64,000 nucleotides of DNA from Chrysomallon squamiferum (lineage: Eukaryota; Mollusca; Gastropoda; Neomphalida; Peltospiridae): positions 15,684,198 to 15,748,197 of the forward strand of contig CM022670.1 in the NCBI GenBank assembly GCA_012295275.1, read 5' to 3'. The translations under genes and the position numbers were made by a program. Of this stretch, positions 48,822 to 63,600 are shown piece by piece; the first letter of the stretch is position 1; every line of letters starts with the position of its first letter. The notes under the pieces are model-generated. The model was not told where the DNA came from. It saw nothing but the letters and a program-made list of their open reading frames with translations, and did not search any database.

Positions 48822-50266
48822 GCATCACATCTGCATCTGCAATAATTAATAATTCTATATTCATCAAAAACTGGTAATGGAACATTTTACAACAATTTAA
48901 CCTTAATCATTAACGCTTTAAAATTAATTTACTCACTTAGTATCTTAAATGCATTCTACATCACCAGCAGCTCATTCTAATTTGCGTAATCGTTTTGGAT
49001 TCGTTTATTTGTTATTCTCTGTTTGTTTCTTTCCTTTTTCTTTTTTCCCCTAAAGCCCCCCCAAAAAAAATCTTGAAGAAAACACACACATACATACAGT
49101 TATAATATCGGAGTTTATCCACGTGTGTGATATAGAATTCTCTAAGAGAGCGTAATTGGCAGTGAACCAGATCAAATGCGTTCCGGCATCTTCGTGTTAA
49201 GCGCGTGCTAGAAGTTATTTGAGATGTGAAATCTGGTAATAAATGGTTTCAAATACTCATCAGTTATTTATAACAGGAAAAATCAAATCATGTACGCCTT
49301 CCAGGAGATTTTTATGTGCTTTGAGTAATACCTCTACACATCTCACCGTTTAGGATTTCGGAAAAGTAATACACATGTTTTGATATGTGATGTGAAGCGA
49401 AGAAATGTAGTAAATCATTGATACACGTGTGAGCCAAAAGAACAAAATTTCGTTTGAACATGAAGAATATTTCTCTAGTAGAATAATATTATCGTTTAAA
49501 TAAAAATCACTAATAATTCATCTGTTGTTTTTATATATTTATTTGTTTACTTTTGTTGTTGTAGTGTTTTAATTTTATATATGCACACACACACACACAC
49601 ACACACACACAGATATATTTAAAAAAATAAATATGTATATATATAATAATAATTACAACAACTAATAATAATAAATAAATAAATAAAAACACAAATAAAT
49701 GGTAGAGCAAAATGTTCTTTTGCAGCAAAATATTTAAAATAAACAAATGTAATAATATTGTTTTCAATAAATAACCTTTAAAAACAAAAAATAAAATAAA
49801 ATATATAAACTTCTCTGTAAGACATCAATTGAAGGGAGACAACACCATTTACTTTATCACCACTACATTTTACACTAAAATTAACATACATAATAACTCT
49901 ATATGGACTGAGTAGCCAACCTTATTTATTAATTTAATTATTTTATTTTATTTTATTTTATTATATTTTATTATTATTACTTTATATTTTTGGGGGGTGT
50001 AATTCTTTAGTACGAAAATGATTTTTTCTTGAAAGGTCAATGAGCACAAAAGAATTCATGTGTAATAATTATTCGTTTAAAAGATGTTGTTGACGGTAAA
50101 TACTTAACTCCCATTGACAAAGCACACATTTACACGCAACATACTAGTAGATGAAGCTTCAATTTATACCCAAATATTAAAAATATAGAACAGGCACCTT
50201 TTTATAAGTTGCATAACAGGAACATAACTAAACACTATAGTATACAATGGTCCTTCAAAACATTCC

Positions 50267-50332
<66 letters not shown>

Positions 50333-51566
50333 TTATTATTTATTTATTTATTTCGACTTAAGATTATCCTCTCCGGGGATATTAGTGAGTAAGCATACCA
50401 ATGATAATGAACGTGAAAATTCCGCATTTCACTTGTGGTAAGCAACTGTTTAAAATATTATTAATATTATTTAAACAGTGGTTGTAGCATCAACATACAG
50501 AGAGAGAGCAGGAGCGATGTTTATTTTTTTACTTTATTTCATTATTATTTTTTAATTTTGGGGGGATTTTGGATTTATTATTTTTTGTTGTTGTTGTTAC
50601 AATAACGAGTATGTAAATCGTTGTTTTCTGCAGTTCAGCGTTGCGAAAGACGAAGAGAAAGATGAGTTAGAGTCTAATTAAAACGTCAGACTGCTCAGTA
50701 CAGTCGGTGTTGTGTAATTCTAGGTACAGATCTCAGTTCACGGTCATCTCCCTGCCCAATCTGGCTCAGTTTGTGACTTGGTATACAGTGACATAACCTG
50801 CTTTATGTAGCATTTGAAGATAAAATATCCTTGAGGATACTGACTATTCGAGCTCACATCATTTTTATACATTTTCCCTCGTACAGTTATTTTTAACATT
50901 ATAAACAATATATTAATTATTATTTATATAAATTTGTATGGAGCTCGGTATAACGATATTTCTAGTGTCATCAGAGGTACATAGTCAATGGCTATCAATT
51001 AGAAGAACGATTTATTTTTTTAAAACAACTAAACAAACACAGAATAGTATCGAGTTACTAGGAAGCTATCGGTTTATAACTGTGTATATCGATGTACAGT
51101 GTGTATGTCTATGAATAATTGTGTGTGCCTATGCATTGGTAGCCTGTACTTTATTTTATATAGATCACTAGCTACAATGAGTTCCAAGCGTAATGAAATT
51201 TTCAATAAAGAAAGTAACAAAAGTAATCTTGTACCTAAACATAATATTTATCTTAATATAATTATAAGTATGACTGTTAAATATTATGTTTAACGAGCTG
51301 CAAGACGTTATTTTGTACATAGAAAAATAACATTTAACAAATAAATAAATAAATAAATAAATAAATAAATTTAATTTATTAATAGATAATTTCTTAACTG
51401 ACTGAGAAAACGTAAACGTAAGCATTATTTAAATAATAACAATAATAACTGTAACTATTATCTTACAGTAACAAGATGTCCAGACACACGAAGTATTACG
51501 TGGTAAATTAAAATAATCTTTATATCTCTCTATATTATTCTACTTCTTCCTTTTCCTCTTCCTCTT

Positions 51567-51631
<65 letters not shown>

Positions 51632-51814
51632 CGTTATTGTTATTATCATTGTTATTATCATCATCGTTATTAATGAATATATCTGTAATACATTTTTTCT
51701 TTTCTTTCTCCTTTAAATTTGTGACTTCCGTGGAAATATATATATAAGAAATAAAAAGGTTTAAACTATACTTCACTTAAATAATTTCATAATACTCTTT
51801 TTCTATTTCTTTTC

Positions 51815-51870
<56 letters not shown>

Positions 51871-52024
51871 TCTTTCATTGTTTTTAAATCATTTAACTTT
51901 TGTCACGAATTTATACTATAATTATTTATAATATTATGTTTTAAAATTTAGTCATCCGTTTTATGTATATCATAAAGTAGCATGATTAACTTTTGATCAC
52001 TGAATTTATTAAACTATTTTCTTA

Positions 52025-52084
52025 TAATTCTATTTGTAAACAATAGCAAGTATTTTCAAATAATTCTATTTGTAAACAATAGCA
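52025..52084. repeat. 24-bp direct repeat upstream of GLDC
   Basis: The 24 bases starting TAATTCTATTTGTAAACAAT are present identically at 52025-52048 and 52061-52084, a 36-bp offset. TGTAAACA is a forkhead-type core, so the duplication doubles a possible FOX site about 0.5 kb before the GLDC start. Confidence 0.7.
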
Positions 52085-52249
52085 CGTGGTTAAAGAGCAC
52101 CGAATGGATGAATTAACCGCGTCATTTCAGGAACATTCTATTTTAAACAATTTGGTTTTTAAAAAAAATAAAGAAAGTTATCGAATAATAGTATAAAATG
52201 TTCAATATAATAAATTGAAGCATTATTTTTTTATTTTACATCGCTAATG

Positions 52250-52568
52250 ATGTGATAGTCTCTTCTAGGTTAATGCATGCATCCGTTAGGTTCTATCCGA
52301 TGAATTATTCATGAATCTCCGAATATGGTCGTAAAGACCATCCATGGATTACCAAAAGGGGCAGTGCTCATTTCTGCAATCTTATTGGTTAATTCCTAGC
52401 TCACACGGTTTCCGTATGAAGGGCATGCTCTCATTTTGTTGAATGGATGAGAGTCAGATAAGACGTTTGTTTTCTTCAGAGAGCTATTGGTTCAGTAACC
52501 ATATTTAAATTGTTATCTCAACGCTAATTTTTTAACATTTTAATCAGAAAAGAAAACTGATGTAGAAG
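52250..52568 (+). promoter_or_regulatory. GLDC proximal promoter and 5' UTR region
   Basis: Less AT-rich than its surroundings. Two ATTGGTT motifs (inverted CCAAT boxes) lie at 52384 and 52486, about 185 and 83 nt before the ATG. Further upstream are the palindromes ATGCATGCAT near 52275 and ATTCATGAAT near 52305, and a small hairpin TGGTC-GTAAA-GACCA near 52330. No TATA box is obvious. The transcription start is not determinable. Confidence 0.5.
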
Positions 52569-55500
52569 ATGTACCGAGTTGGAAATAGTGTCAGCAAATT
52601 TTATACAGTGGCATGCAGATCACGCAAAGTGACCGAATTATGCGTTGCGAGTGGCAATACGCAGTTTCAAAATATAGTTCGTTTAGCATCATTTGATCAG
52701 CTGTGCAAGAAGAGTGATATTTTTGAAAAACGACATATTGGGCCAAGTCAAACTGCGCAGAATGACATGCTTAAGTATATGGGACTTAAGGTAAATTAAT
52801 AGTCAGCTATTTATTTTATTATTATTATTTTTATTATTATTATTATTATTATATTTTTTTATTATTATTATTATTTTTTTTTTCATGTTTGCGTTTCGTG
52901 CAAGTATTAAACTAATACATACTATTAAATAATTATATTGTACACTCGCTTAGTATAAAAACATACACACATATATATCCTTGTTACCAGCAGTTGTAAA
53001 ATAACCTACATAAGCATTATGTTTTATTTTGGAAAATTGAACGTATGGGTACTGTAGGACAACAAAAAAAAAAAAAAAAAACAATTTAAAAAAAAAAAAA
53101 AAAAAACCCACAAAAAACATGTGTAATAACACATCCACCTTTGTTTTAAAACAGTCTGGAAAATTATTGTATACTTTTTATATTGTTTCTTACAATCAGA
53201 AAATATTTCATTTTCAAGATTTGATATAACAACTTAAATATGATTTTAACTAATAATCAACCCTGATAATAAAACAAAATAAATTATTAAAAAATAGGAA
53301 TGTTTTTTTATTCCTCTTAATATTATTAGCTACTTTCTGCATTTTTTTATTTTTTTATTATTATTGATCAGCAAGTTACCATAGGAACACTGTTCCACAG
53401 AAAATACCTTTACATGCTAGTAGTTATACTAACTAAACATAGAGGATATCAATGATAAAAATTAAATGTTAATTTATAAATTCTGTTCATGTGAGGTTTG
53501 ACAAAATTTATATTATGACTTTACTGAAATTAGTCGGCAATTGGTTAAAGGCCTCGTACCTGAAATATAGAAATTCTGTTCTTTTTTATTTTAATGGTTG
53601 TACCTCAAGAGTTGTTTTCTTTATGAAGAATACAATTAATAATAAATAATATTGTTTCTTGTTCCAGTTATATTAACTTTCATAATGATCATAAGGATAA
53701 TATTTGAATCTGTTATTTGGATCATTCATGAAATGGGTCTACTTTTTATTCAGTTTTTCAGAAGTAAGTAGAGACTATCATGAATTCTTTCAAAATACGT
53801 GTAATAAAAATTATACAGATATACAGAAGTGTAATAAAATGTATAAATCTCTCAGATGTGTGTACATATGTATGGAGGGTTTTTTTAAAATAAATTTTCT
53901 TGTATGTTTGTTTTTCACAGCTTTGAAATTTAAGGATTAAAAACAGATTAATAAAACTATTATTTCAATTAACTGAGAACATTTCTGATAATGATATTAA
54001 AATATTCATTTTTTTTTTTTCTTATTTATATATATTTTTTTTTAAATTATTATTTTTAGTAGTAGAGTTTTATTCTATTTCTTATCTTATCTTATCTTTT
54101 TTTTTTTCCACTGAAATATGATCTTTTGTAAATTATTCACAAATTACCAAAATAACATCAAATTGAACTGAAAGTTAAAATGTCATTTTTTAAAATTATT
54201 TTAACAAGCACACTGCATGCTGTGTTAAATAACATGACTCTTAGTTCAGCAGCTGCAAGATGGTCCAACTCAAATAACATAAGGAAAAAATTTCTAAAGC
54301 AGCTTCATAATAACACTGACAACAAAAAGTTTTTGTTGGTCACGTATGCCTAGGACATTTTTGCTTCGTAAAAGTAACTTTTTCCTTCTTTGACTAGGAT
54401 ATTAATTTCTTTGATACTGTAAAAAAAATAACAAACTAAAATGCCCAGTTATTTTTATATTTATAATTTTCCAACACTGACAGTTAGCAAGAAAGTGGTA
54501 AACTTTTTTTCACTCAGTATACTGGTTAAGGTTATTGTACTTGTAACCTTATTTACTTCTGGTTTTCTATGGATGACAGAATATTAATTATAATATGTTG
54601 ACCTAGTTTAACATTTTGATCTACTTTACAGTTCTGGAAGGATTTGCTCTTGTGAACTAGTTTACTTAAAGCATCTTTCTAGTCTTCTTTGTTTTTTTCA
54701 TTATATCTTTTCCCATTTGAAATTAAATCTTTTCAATTATAATGGAAAGTGCTTAGAACTGTGTTTCAAAGCAATAGCACAGAAAATTTCCTGCAAATGT
54801 ATGGGTGTGGTATTCATATGTGTGTGTATATATATATATATGTATGTATGTATAAATTTAACTTTTTAAGTGTTAGTAATCTGAATAGTTTGGTTACCAT
54901 GTATGTATAGAGGAGAAGATATTTCATATAACTAGCTTTGATGTATATTCATCTATGCAAAATAATAGTTTAAGATAGTTCATAGATAATTAATACTTGT
55001 AAATCAGACAAAACGTTTAATGTTACTACATGGTAACCAAACTATTCAGATTATTAGCACTTAAAAAGTTAAATTTATACATAATTATTTGTTAAAGCTA
55101 ATGAAAAAATATAAATGCTGTCACAAATTTATTATTTTAATATTGATATTTTATCATATTCACTCAATACTGTTACATGTGTGTTGGTTGTATGTATGTG
55201 TAAATGATTGTGTGCCTGTACACACAAATTAACGTGTACATTTGTGTGTGTAAAATCATTTAATTTCATCACATGATTACTTAGCCAACTTTTAATAACT
55301 CATTTGACAAATGTGTTTGATACAGGTTTTTTAAACTTGTGTGTTTATACCAGCTTATATGGTGGGGGGGAAAAAGATAATTTTTATGTGTGTGGGTGAA
55401 AAGTGGGTGTTTTAAAAATTTTAAAATTAAAAGAGATTTTAAAAAAAAGTATTTATTAATATTATTATTGTTATTGTTATTATTGTTATTATTATTATAA

Positions 55501-56167
55501 CAATTATTATTATTATTATTATTATTAATTTGTATTTTTAATTACACAGTCCAACTACTTTTTGAGTTGAGTTTGTTTTGATATGGAAATTTTGTAAGTA
55601 ATTGTTCTGTTACAAAACACCGTACTTCAAGCTTCTGTTAACACAATCATCTAGTACAGCGTTCAAGAACCTTTATCTTCCTGTCAAACAGTACGAGTAG
55701 AGTCAGCTGATTTGTATAACAACCCTTACAAGTTCATTCATGTTTTTATACATTCTGCTGCAACCAGGAATATTCATGGTTATAACAACAGAATTCACTC
55801 CAGTCAACTGGTCTCATTTCATTTTTTTTAGATTTACAATTTTTTTTCATGTACATTCATTATGAAAGAAAAGATAGAATACAGTGGGCTAATTATATGA
55901 TGGCGTGTCCTTCACATCTCACCTTGAATACAAAAAGAGCATGTGACTTTTTGATAACCTAAATTTGCACAATACAGCTGTAACTGTCTTAGTAAACCAG
56001 GTCAGGGAAATGACCTAACTGATTAAAACTTATAAGTACATTACACCTAAATGGGTAGGTTTTAATACCATAAATATTAAGAAGAAACAAATGTAATTTT
56101 TTACCATCCTGTGTTTTATCTTTTATAAACAGGATAAAAATACTTTGAATCGATGAAACCATTAAAA

Positions 56168-56202
<35 letters not shown>

Positions 56203-56988
56203 CAGCTGAAAATGTTCAAAAAAATTATCGTTCAGATTTGTAAAGTTAAAACAGATTTTGAAAATATTGGCCTATTTAGAAGATATCGCATCTTATTTAT
56301 ATTGAAAGAGTCACAGTGACATGGCAAATGCCCTTCAATAAAGTAAATAATATAATTAGTTCTACACAGTACTCTGTCTTGCAGAATATATTGTACAATT
56401 CATTGACTTCTGGTACATTATGTGGTTAATGATGGCTACATTCTCAGTAATTTATATTATTTGAAGTTTCTTCAAAACATTTCTTTTTTAATTTACCTCG
56501 TAATGTATTTCTGATATTTGTGCATTGGACCATAAAACTTTTTCATCATTTGATATATATTTTTTCTGTAGCATTTCCACCTTCATATCTAGTTATTAAA
56601 ATGCAGAACTTTATTCTTAAGGATTTTTAAATGCTTGTCATATGTTAATTCATGTGTCATAATCACAAATTAGTAAGCTACTGTAAAAATAATCTTTGTA
56701 ATTGTATTAATAATACCTCTTCTTTACATTATGAATTTATATATAGCTTTTTAAAGTAATTTAATGCATTTACAGTTTCAGTATTCATCCTTCCATCACC
56801 ATGAACATGGATACTATTATTAATGTACTTTATAATTCCGAAACTGATCAAAATTATTGAAATTAAAATTTAGTTTTTTTTTTTTTTTTTTTTTATTATC
56901 TTATAATGTGTAATATTATTGCTTGTTTTAACGTTTTGTATAAATCTTTTTTTTTTATGTACATGTCAAAACACATGTCTATGCCTGA

Positions 56989-57026
<38 letters not shown>

Positions 57027-57510
57027 CATTTCTTCAGCCTTTGGTAAATAAATATGAACCAGTGATATGGATGACTGGTAATATAGATCACTGCACGCAT
57101 GACGCTTTTTCCCTTTAGTGTTTACTAAAGTACACAGTTGTGTGACTCAGCTTCTTGATCCAGCCTGTTGTCAAATTTTTTTCTAAAATCACAGGGTGCA
57201 AGATCAGTCATCTGTATCACCCTTTATGCTGTTTTTATTTCCATTAGGCCTGTATTATCAAAGGGCCATTATATCAGCTTGTCTGACTCTGAAAAAGTGC
57301 ATGTAAAACATCCTTGTTGATTATGAACAACAGTATCTCATGTTACCAAGTAGTGGCATTCTCTCATATTATGTTACATATATTACAGCCTTCTTGATAG
57401 ATTGTAACTGTTAACAGAATGTGAGCTGTCATTAAACTATCTCATAAACATTAGCATGATCAGTACGTGTGTGTGTGTGTGTGTGTTTGTATGTATGTGT
57501 GTATATGTGT

Positions 57511-57545
<35 letters not shown>

Positions 57546-57573
57546 TATGTATGTGTGTATATGTGTATATGTA

Positions 57574-57610
<37 letters not shown>

Positions 57611-60600
57611 ACTTGTACACACACATAATTATTTGGCTTTTACAGTAAAATTTAAGTTTTAATTAATTTATTAATTTAGACAATCAATTAGTTAACACAC
57701 ACACACAACCATTTTACTCTTTTTTGTCAGATAATTATTTGGCTTTTACCGTAAAATTTTAATCTCGATTTATTATTTCAGAGCATCAGTGAGTTGATAT
57801 CTAAAACTGTACCATCAACCATTCAACTGAACAGAGAACTAAAGCTGCAAGAACCACTAGGTAAGTTAAACAACATTAGAAATATTTAGTAAGACGGTAA
57901 AATAGTATTACACCCATAGTTATTTTCTCATATGTTTACACAACAGAATAAAAAAAGAGAGAAATTTTATTTTAATCCAGTGATCAACCTTCTGTATTAA
58001 ATTTTAATAGTTGAATGACATTGATCTACAGAAGATGTTTATTACACAGTTATTCTGTTAAGTAAATTGTTAAATCACAGTTTTAATGTTTTGTTTTCTT
58101 TTTTTCACATTTATTTTAGAAGAATAACTATTTGTCACAATGTTGGTAAAAATGAACAAGTGTTTGTTGTATTTTAGGTTAAAATTAATAACTGTTGTTA
58201 TATTGCTAGTAAAAATGAGCAAATATTTTTTCTTATCTGGAAGATTAACAACTGTTTTTTTATGTTATAGGCAAAAATTAATAACAGTTATTTTATACAT
58301 GAAAAGTAATAACTTATATTCTGGGTGAACTATGAATAAATATATTGTAGGTGAAAATGAGTAAATGTTTGTTAAATTGCAGGTCAAAATTAATAATTGT
58401 TGTATTTATTATTACGTAGGTGAAAATAACTAACTGTTTTATTGAGGGTGAAAATGCATTAAATGTATACAATATGAATAAATATTTGTTATTTTGTAGG
58501 TGAAAATGAGCTTCTTGAACATCTTCTGTCAATTGCAAAACAGAATGAGATCTGGCGCAGCTACATTGGCACTGGCTACTACAACACATACACACCAACC
58601 ACAATCTTGCGCAATATGTTTGAAAACCCCGGATGGTAGGATTTTCTTTTATTAAATTCAATGCTATAATCAATATTTGTGTTCAATAAGATTATTAATG
58701 ATAACCTATTTACAAACTGATAATTCAATTAAATGTTAAACTGGTAACTACTGTTTTGGTGTAAACAAACACCAATATCACAGTCTTACACAATAAGTTT
58801 GAAAATCTACAATGGCAGTTTTGTTGGGTTTTTTTTTTTTTTTTTTTAATACTGTATGTCATAATTAATTTTTATGTTGAATATGATTATAAAAACAACC
58901 CATCAACAAAATGATAATTCCTAGGATAGTCTAAACCTTTAACATTTTGCTACAGAATATTAAATCATGTAAAAAATATTGTTTTGCTGTAGAATATTAT
59001 ACCATATAAAAACTCCATTTTGCTGTAGAACATTATATGACATAATAAGACCATATTGCTATATAATATGTCACATTAATGTTCCTATTTGCTATAGATT
59101 ATCATATCACATAAACATCATTTTGCTACAGAATATTATGTAGCATAAAAACACTATATTGCTAGAGAATATTACATCACATAAAAACACCATTTTGTTA
59201 TAGAATATTACATATCATAAAAACACCATTTTGCTGTCAAATATTACATCACATAAAAACACCATTTTGTTATAGAATATTACATGACAAGAAACATCAT
59301 TTTGCTATAGAACATTATATGACATAAAAACACTGTTTTGCTGTAGACTATATTAATTATATACAAATATCATTTTGCAACAGAATATTATATCTATCTC
59401 TGACACATAAATACAGAAACATACTAATTTTTTTTACCCAGGGTCACACAGTACACACCCTATCAGGCAGAGCTTGGGCAGGGCAGACTGGAATGTCTGC
59501 TCAACTTTCAGACCATGATTGGCGATTTGACTGGATTCAACGTCGCAAATGCGTCACTGCTGGATGAAGCAACAGCTGCTGCAGAAGCAATGTCACTCTG
59601 TTGTAGGTGTGTACTGAACTGTGTTCTAAAACACAGATTTATCTGTGTTGATAAAACAATGAAACACAATAATCTAATTGTTACTAAATAGAATTATATA
59701 CAAAACTGTGTTAAACTGTAAATCAGAAAATGTCAGTGAGGATGTGACTTAAATTTAGCAGGACAGTAGAAGATGCTAAAGTTTATGATATTAACTACTA
59801 AAAACTTTTCAGATGTTTTTAATGTGTTTATCTTACTGAATTTGCTGAATTCTAAAGCTGTGATATTTTTTCTGATTTTCAGTAAAAAAAACAAAATATT
59901 TTCTCCTAAAATATAGGTATAGATAGATATATATATTTTTTTATTATCATTTTTATGTGTCCATCGTAAGTTTAAAATATTTCATGTTCTGTGACAGGCC
60001 AGTATTTGCCTTTTTTGAGTTGATAATTTTTTAACTTTTTTTACAGACACACCAAGAGGAGAGTATTTTACATGGATACAAGTCTTCACCCACAGAACAT
60101 AGCTGTAGTTGAAACCAGAGCTGAGTAAGAATCTGTTCTTTCTCTTTGTATTTCACCTGTGTTTTTCACATACCCAGCACCATTTTTTGTTTCAGTATAA
60201 TTTGTTACCAAACTGTTTTCTCAGCACGAAACATTTATCTTTTATTATTTCCTGTTATTGTAGTCCAAGTCTTGTCAAGGCGTCATTCACTCTGCCACAT
60301 ATTCTGACTAAATATTCAGACCATGATTGAAAATGAATAAACTATCTTCTTATAATGATCTTCTTTGTTTTGAATCTTGACTTTTAGTAAAAATGTCATT
60401 TATATAATTTATAATTTTCAGGGCTCTAGGTATCAGAATAGTAAAGCAGTATTGGAAGGAGATGGATTTCACATCAAACGATGTCGCTGGTGTTCTCATT
60501 CAGTACCCGAACACTGATGGAGCAGTTGAAGATTATTCTCAGCTTGTGAACAATGCACATAACAACGGGGTATTTACCACTTGAACTAAAATGATGTTTA

Positions 60601-63600
60601 CTGGTCACTGTTAGTTTGTCAGATGTACTCTCCTTGTTTTGATTATTAGAAATGATTATGAAATGCACTTCTGTGCAGTAATTAAGTAAAACAATTGATT
60701 TTATTTTATTCAGTGTTAATAATTGAATGGTTCTTTAAGGAAATTTTGTTTCAAGAACTCTCTGCCCATGTTATGTTCTGATCAGCATGTGAAAACTTTA
60801 AATTTCATCTACAAATGGCATTGGTGGTTTATCCTCTATTTCAGTATTAAATGTAAAGCATCACTGAAAAACACCAAACTTTCACAGAAATTATCATCCG
60901 TAACATAAAGTATTGTTTTTTTAATAAAATGAATGATAATATTAAAATATTACAGACACTGGTAGTTTGTGTGACAGACTTGTTGGCACTGACATTACTG
61001 AAACCTCCAGGTGAGATGGATATGGATATCACTGTGGGAACCAACCAGCGCTTTGGTATTCCTCTGGGGTATGGTGGACCACATGCTGGGTTTTTTGCCT
61101 GCAAGGACACATTCATTCGAATGATGCCAGGACGTATGGTAGGAGTAACCAGGTATTTCTTATTTTTAAAAACACATTTATTACATATATTTAGTCATTA
61201 TGACTGATATAATATTATAAACAGTAATAATGTAGTTTTTCCTTCTAATTATATATTTTAAAAATCATTAACAGATATTCAAGATCTTTTTGTCAGATTG
61301 GTTACCTGTATATTCTAGACAATAATGTTATAATGACATTTCATTTTTCTCTCTCTTTTTTTTTTAAAAGCAAAATGTTTACTTTAAATGACAAATTTAC
61401 AACTGTGGAATATGTACAGCTAGATATTTATGACAAAGATGTCAATAATGAAAAAGAAATCAAAATGTAAATATTCAGTGAAGTTTCAATCCTAAGCATC
61501 TGTAATAATGTTTTAATTTACCAGAGATTCGCGAGGGATGGATGCATACAGACTGGCACTCCAGACTAGAGAACAACATATTCGTAGAGACAAGGCAACA
61601 AGTAACATATGTACTGCTCAGGTAACCAATATTTTGTATAATCTTACTGATTCTGTTAAATACTGTTGTATAAACTCAGATAAATGTATTTATTTAAATC
61701 AGTTAAATATCTATAAATATTTATTAATTCAGGTTTAGACAAATGTGTATACACATAAACACACAAACACACACAAACATGTATGTACATACATATGTAT
61801 CTAAACCTGAATTACTAAGTATTTATAGATATTTAACTTTTCATTCCAAGAAAAGGCCAAACTCAATTCTGATTCGTTGTTCATTAGAGACACATAGACT
61901 GAACTGTTTGTTTATTTAATACAAGTTTTATCATAATTATCATCCTGTGGATATATGATGTTTTTGTTTTTATATCCAGGCATTGCTTGCCAACATGTCA
62001 GCTATGTTTGCTGTGTATCATGGTGCAGACGGTCTAAGACAAATTGGAAAGAGAGTTCACACAGCAGCACTCATTCTTGCCGAAGGTAAGTGAAGTGATG
62101 AGTAAAAACATTTTTGTTTAATTTACTGTTGCACTTGTGAGAATAACAAGTGAATGACATTATATGATAATGATTTCAGAAAAGCAAGAGTGCTCTCACA
62201 TATTAACACTAATTATTGCAGAAAGTTTATTATTATTATTCATTTATTTTTGGAGTTTAAATCTAAAAACCAGATAGCTGATGACATATAATATATTTAG
62301 TCAGACTGACAAGAATTCATATCAGAACAGTGATATGACGGAAGAATTTAAAAAAGATCTATTTTTATTTTATTTAGTTTAATTAGAACTAGTAATTACT
62401 CAGAACTACTGACTTTTAAAATATGCATATTATTAATTCTTCATCAGGGTCATCTTAACAGCATTATAGCCCCTGGGCAAAGCATTGTATTAGGGCACTT
62501 ACATTCACAACTATGAAAGGATTTACTGACAGCATATCACAGCATACATGGATTGCACAGGTCCCAAGATCCATGGACACATCACTTAAGACAGTACTGC
62601 TGTTCAGATATTTTATGATGATTCATCTTGCTTTTAAATTTTTTCATTTTCTTTTCCACACTGCCATTAGTTTCCATCTTTTTATCTTATTGGAAACACT
62701 GTACAAAGAATACTGGTAATAATTTTATATTTTTGAATATATGTTTTCTCTGACAGGTATTAAAAGTGCTGGTCATGCTCTGAGTTCAGAAATATTTTTT
62801 GACACTGTCAAGTTTTTGCCCAGACAAGGACAGGATCAGCTCCGAGAAAACGCAGAATCTAAGTCAATCAACCTGAGATATTTTGCTGATGGTCACGTGA
62901 GTATCTCCATGTGATAATGTAAACAAAAATTGAGAATATGAAAACATAATCTCTCATTTATAAGAGGTTCAAATCTCAGTTCTGATTCCAGTTTGAAGCT
63001 TGTTTAATTAAACATAGAAGTGAAATTTTTATTATAAATAGAGCTGTAATTTAATGTGGGTATGGCCAAGTGGTTAGAGTGACTAACTGTTACACATCAC
63101 AGAATCACTGCAGTTCAGTGGTATTTTCTGTTTATTCCAGTTCACCTTGCTTGTTTAACACAGACATGAAAAACTGCATGCAAAAATATATTAGATATGT
63201 ACTGGTTGCTTTGGTTTCTTGTCTGTTATCAGTTTAATACAAAAAAATGAATATGACATAAATATTTACATTAACATAAAATTGTAAACTATTTATTAAT
63301 TCATTTAGTGAAAGATTCCAGAATAAAAAACAACACTGGAAAAAAAAAAAAAAGGAAGATGAAATGAAATTAATCCTGAACTTATATAAAAAAAATTATG
63401 TTGTTATAAAACAAAAGAAAAAAGCATTTTCTATCACTCAGGAGATTGTATTGAGTTATTATTTAACTTTTTTTTTAAATAGTTATATGTGACTGACGTT
63501 TTTAAACAGTATGGAATTTGTTTTATATTGTTTGTATTATGAATAACTGATTTTCCAGGCTAATAATTTTTTGTATGTTCCAGGTTGGAATTTCTCTTGA

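Larger units (their letters stand above)
47481..52568. other. Divergent intergenic region between MRPS9 and GLDC
   Basis: Five kilobases without a supported exon. Contents: poly-T at about 47817-47847, compound CT/AT array at 47959-48040, a hAT-type MITE at 48446-48728, a CT array at about 48757-48818, AC repeats near 49586-49611, ATT arrays at about 50264-50328, CTT/ATT at 51542-51632, ATT at 51818-51871, and a 24-bp direct repeat at 52025-52084. More GC-rich unique stretches lie near 49120-49230 and 50640-50780. The GLDC promoter is at the right end. Confidence 0.7.

Noticed and set aside
50640-50780. tRNA-like sequence
   Set aside because: Some resemblance to a degraded anticodon arm and T arm, but no convincing A box; too weak to list.
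57432-57662. Thr/His and Cys/Val repeat frames
   Set aside because: Translations of a TG/CA microsatellite in GLDC intron 1.
58942-59394. 36-bp repeats resembling CRISPR repeat length
   Set aside because: Units are contiguous without unique spacers, diverged, and inside an animal gene intron.
62437-62600. Possible interspersed element (CTTAACAGCATTATAGCCCC and CTGGGCAAAGC)
   Set aside because: It feels like a repeat, but there is no second copy, terminal structure or coding capacity in the window to support it.
63055-63110. tRNA gene (A-box match TGGCCAAGTGGTTAGAG)
   Set aside because: No correctly spaced B box, acceptor stem or cloverleaf; at most a SINE fragment.
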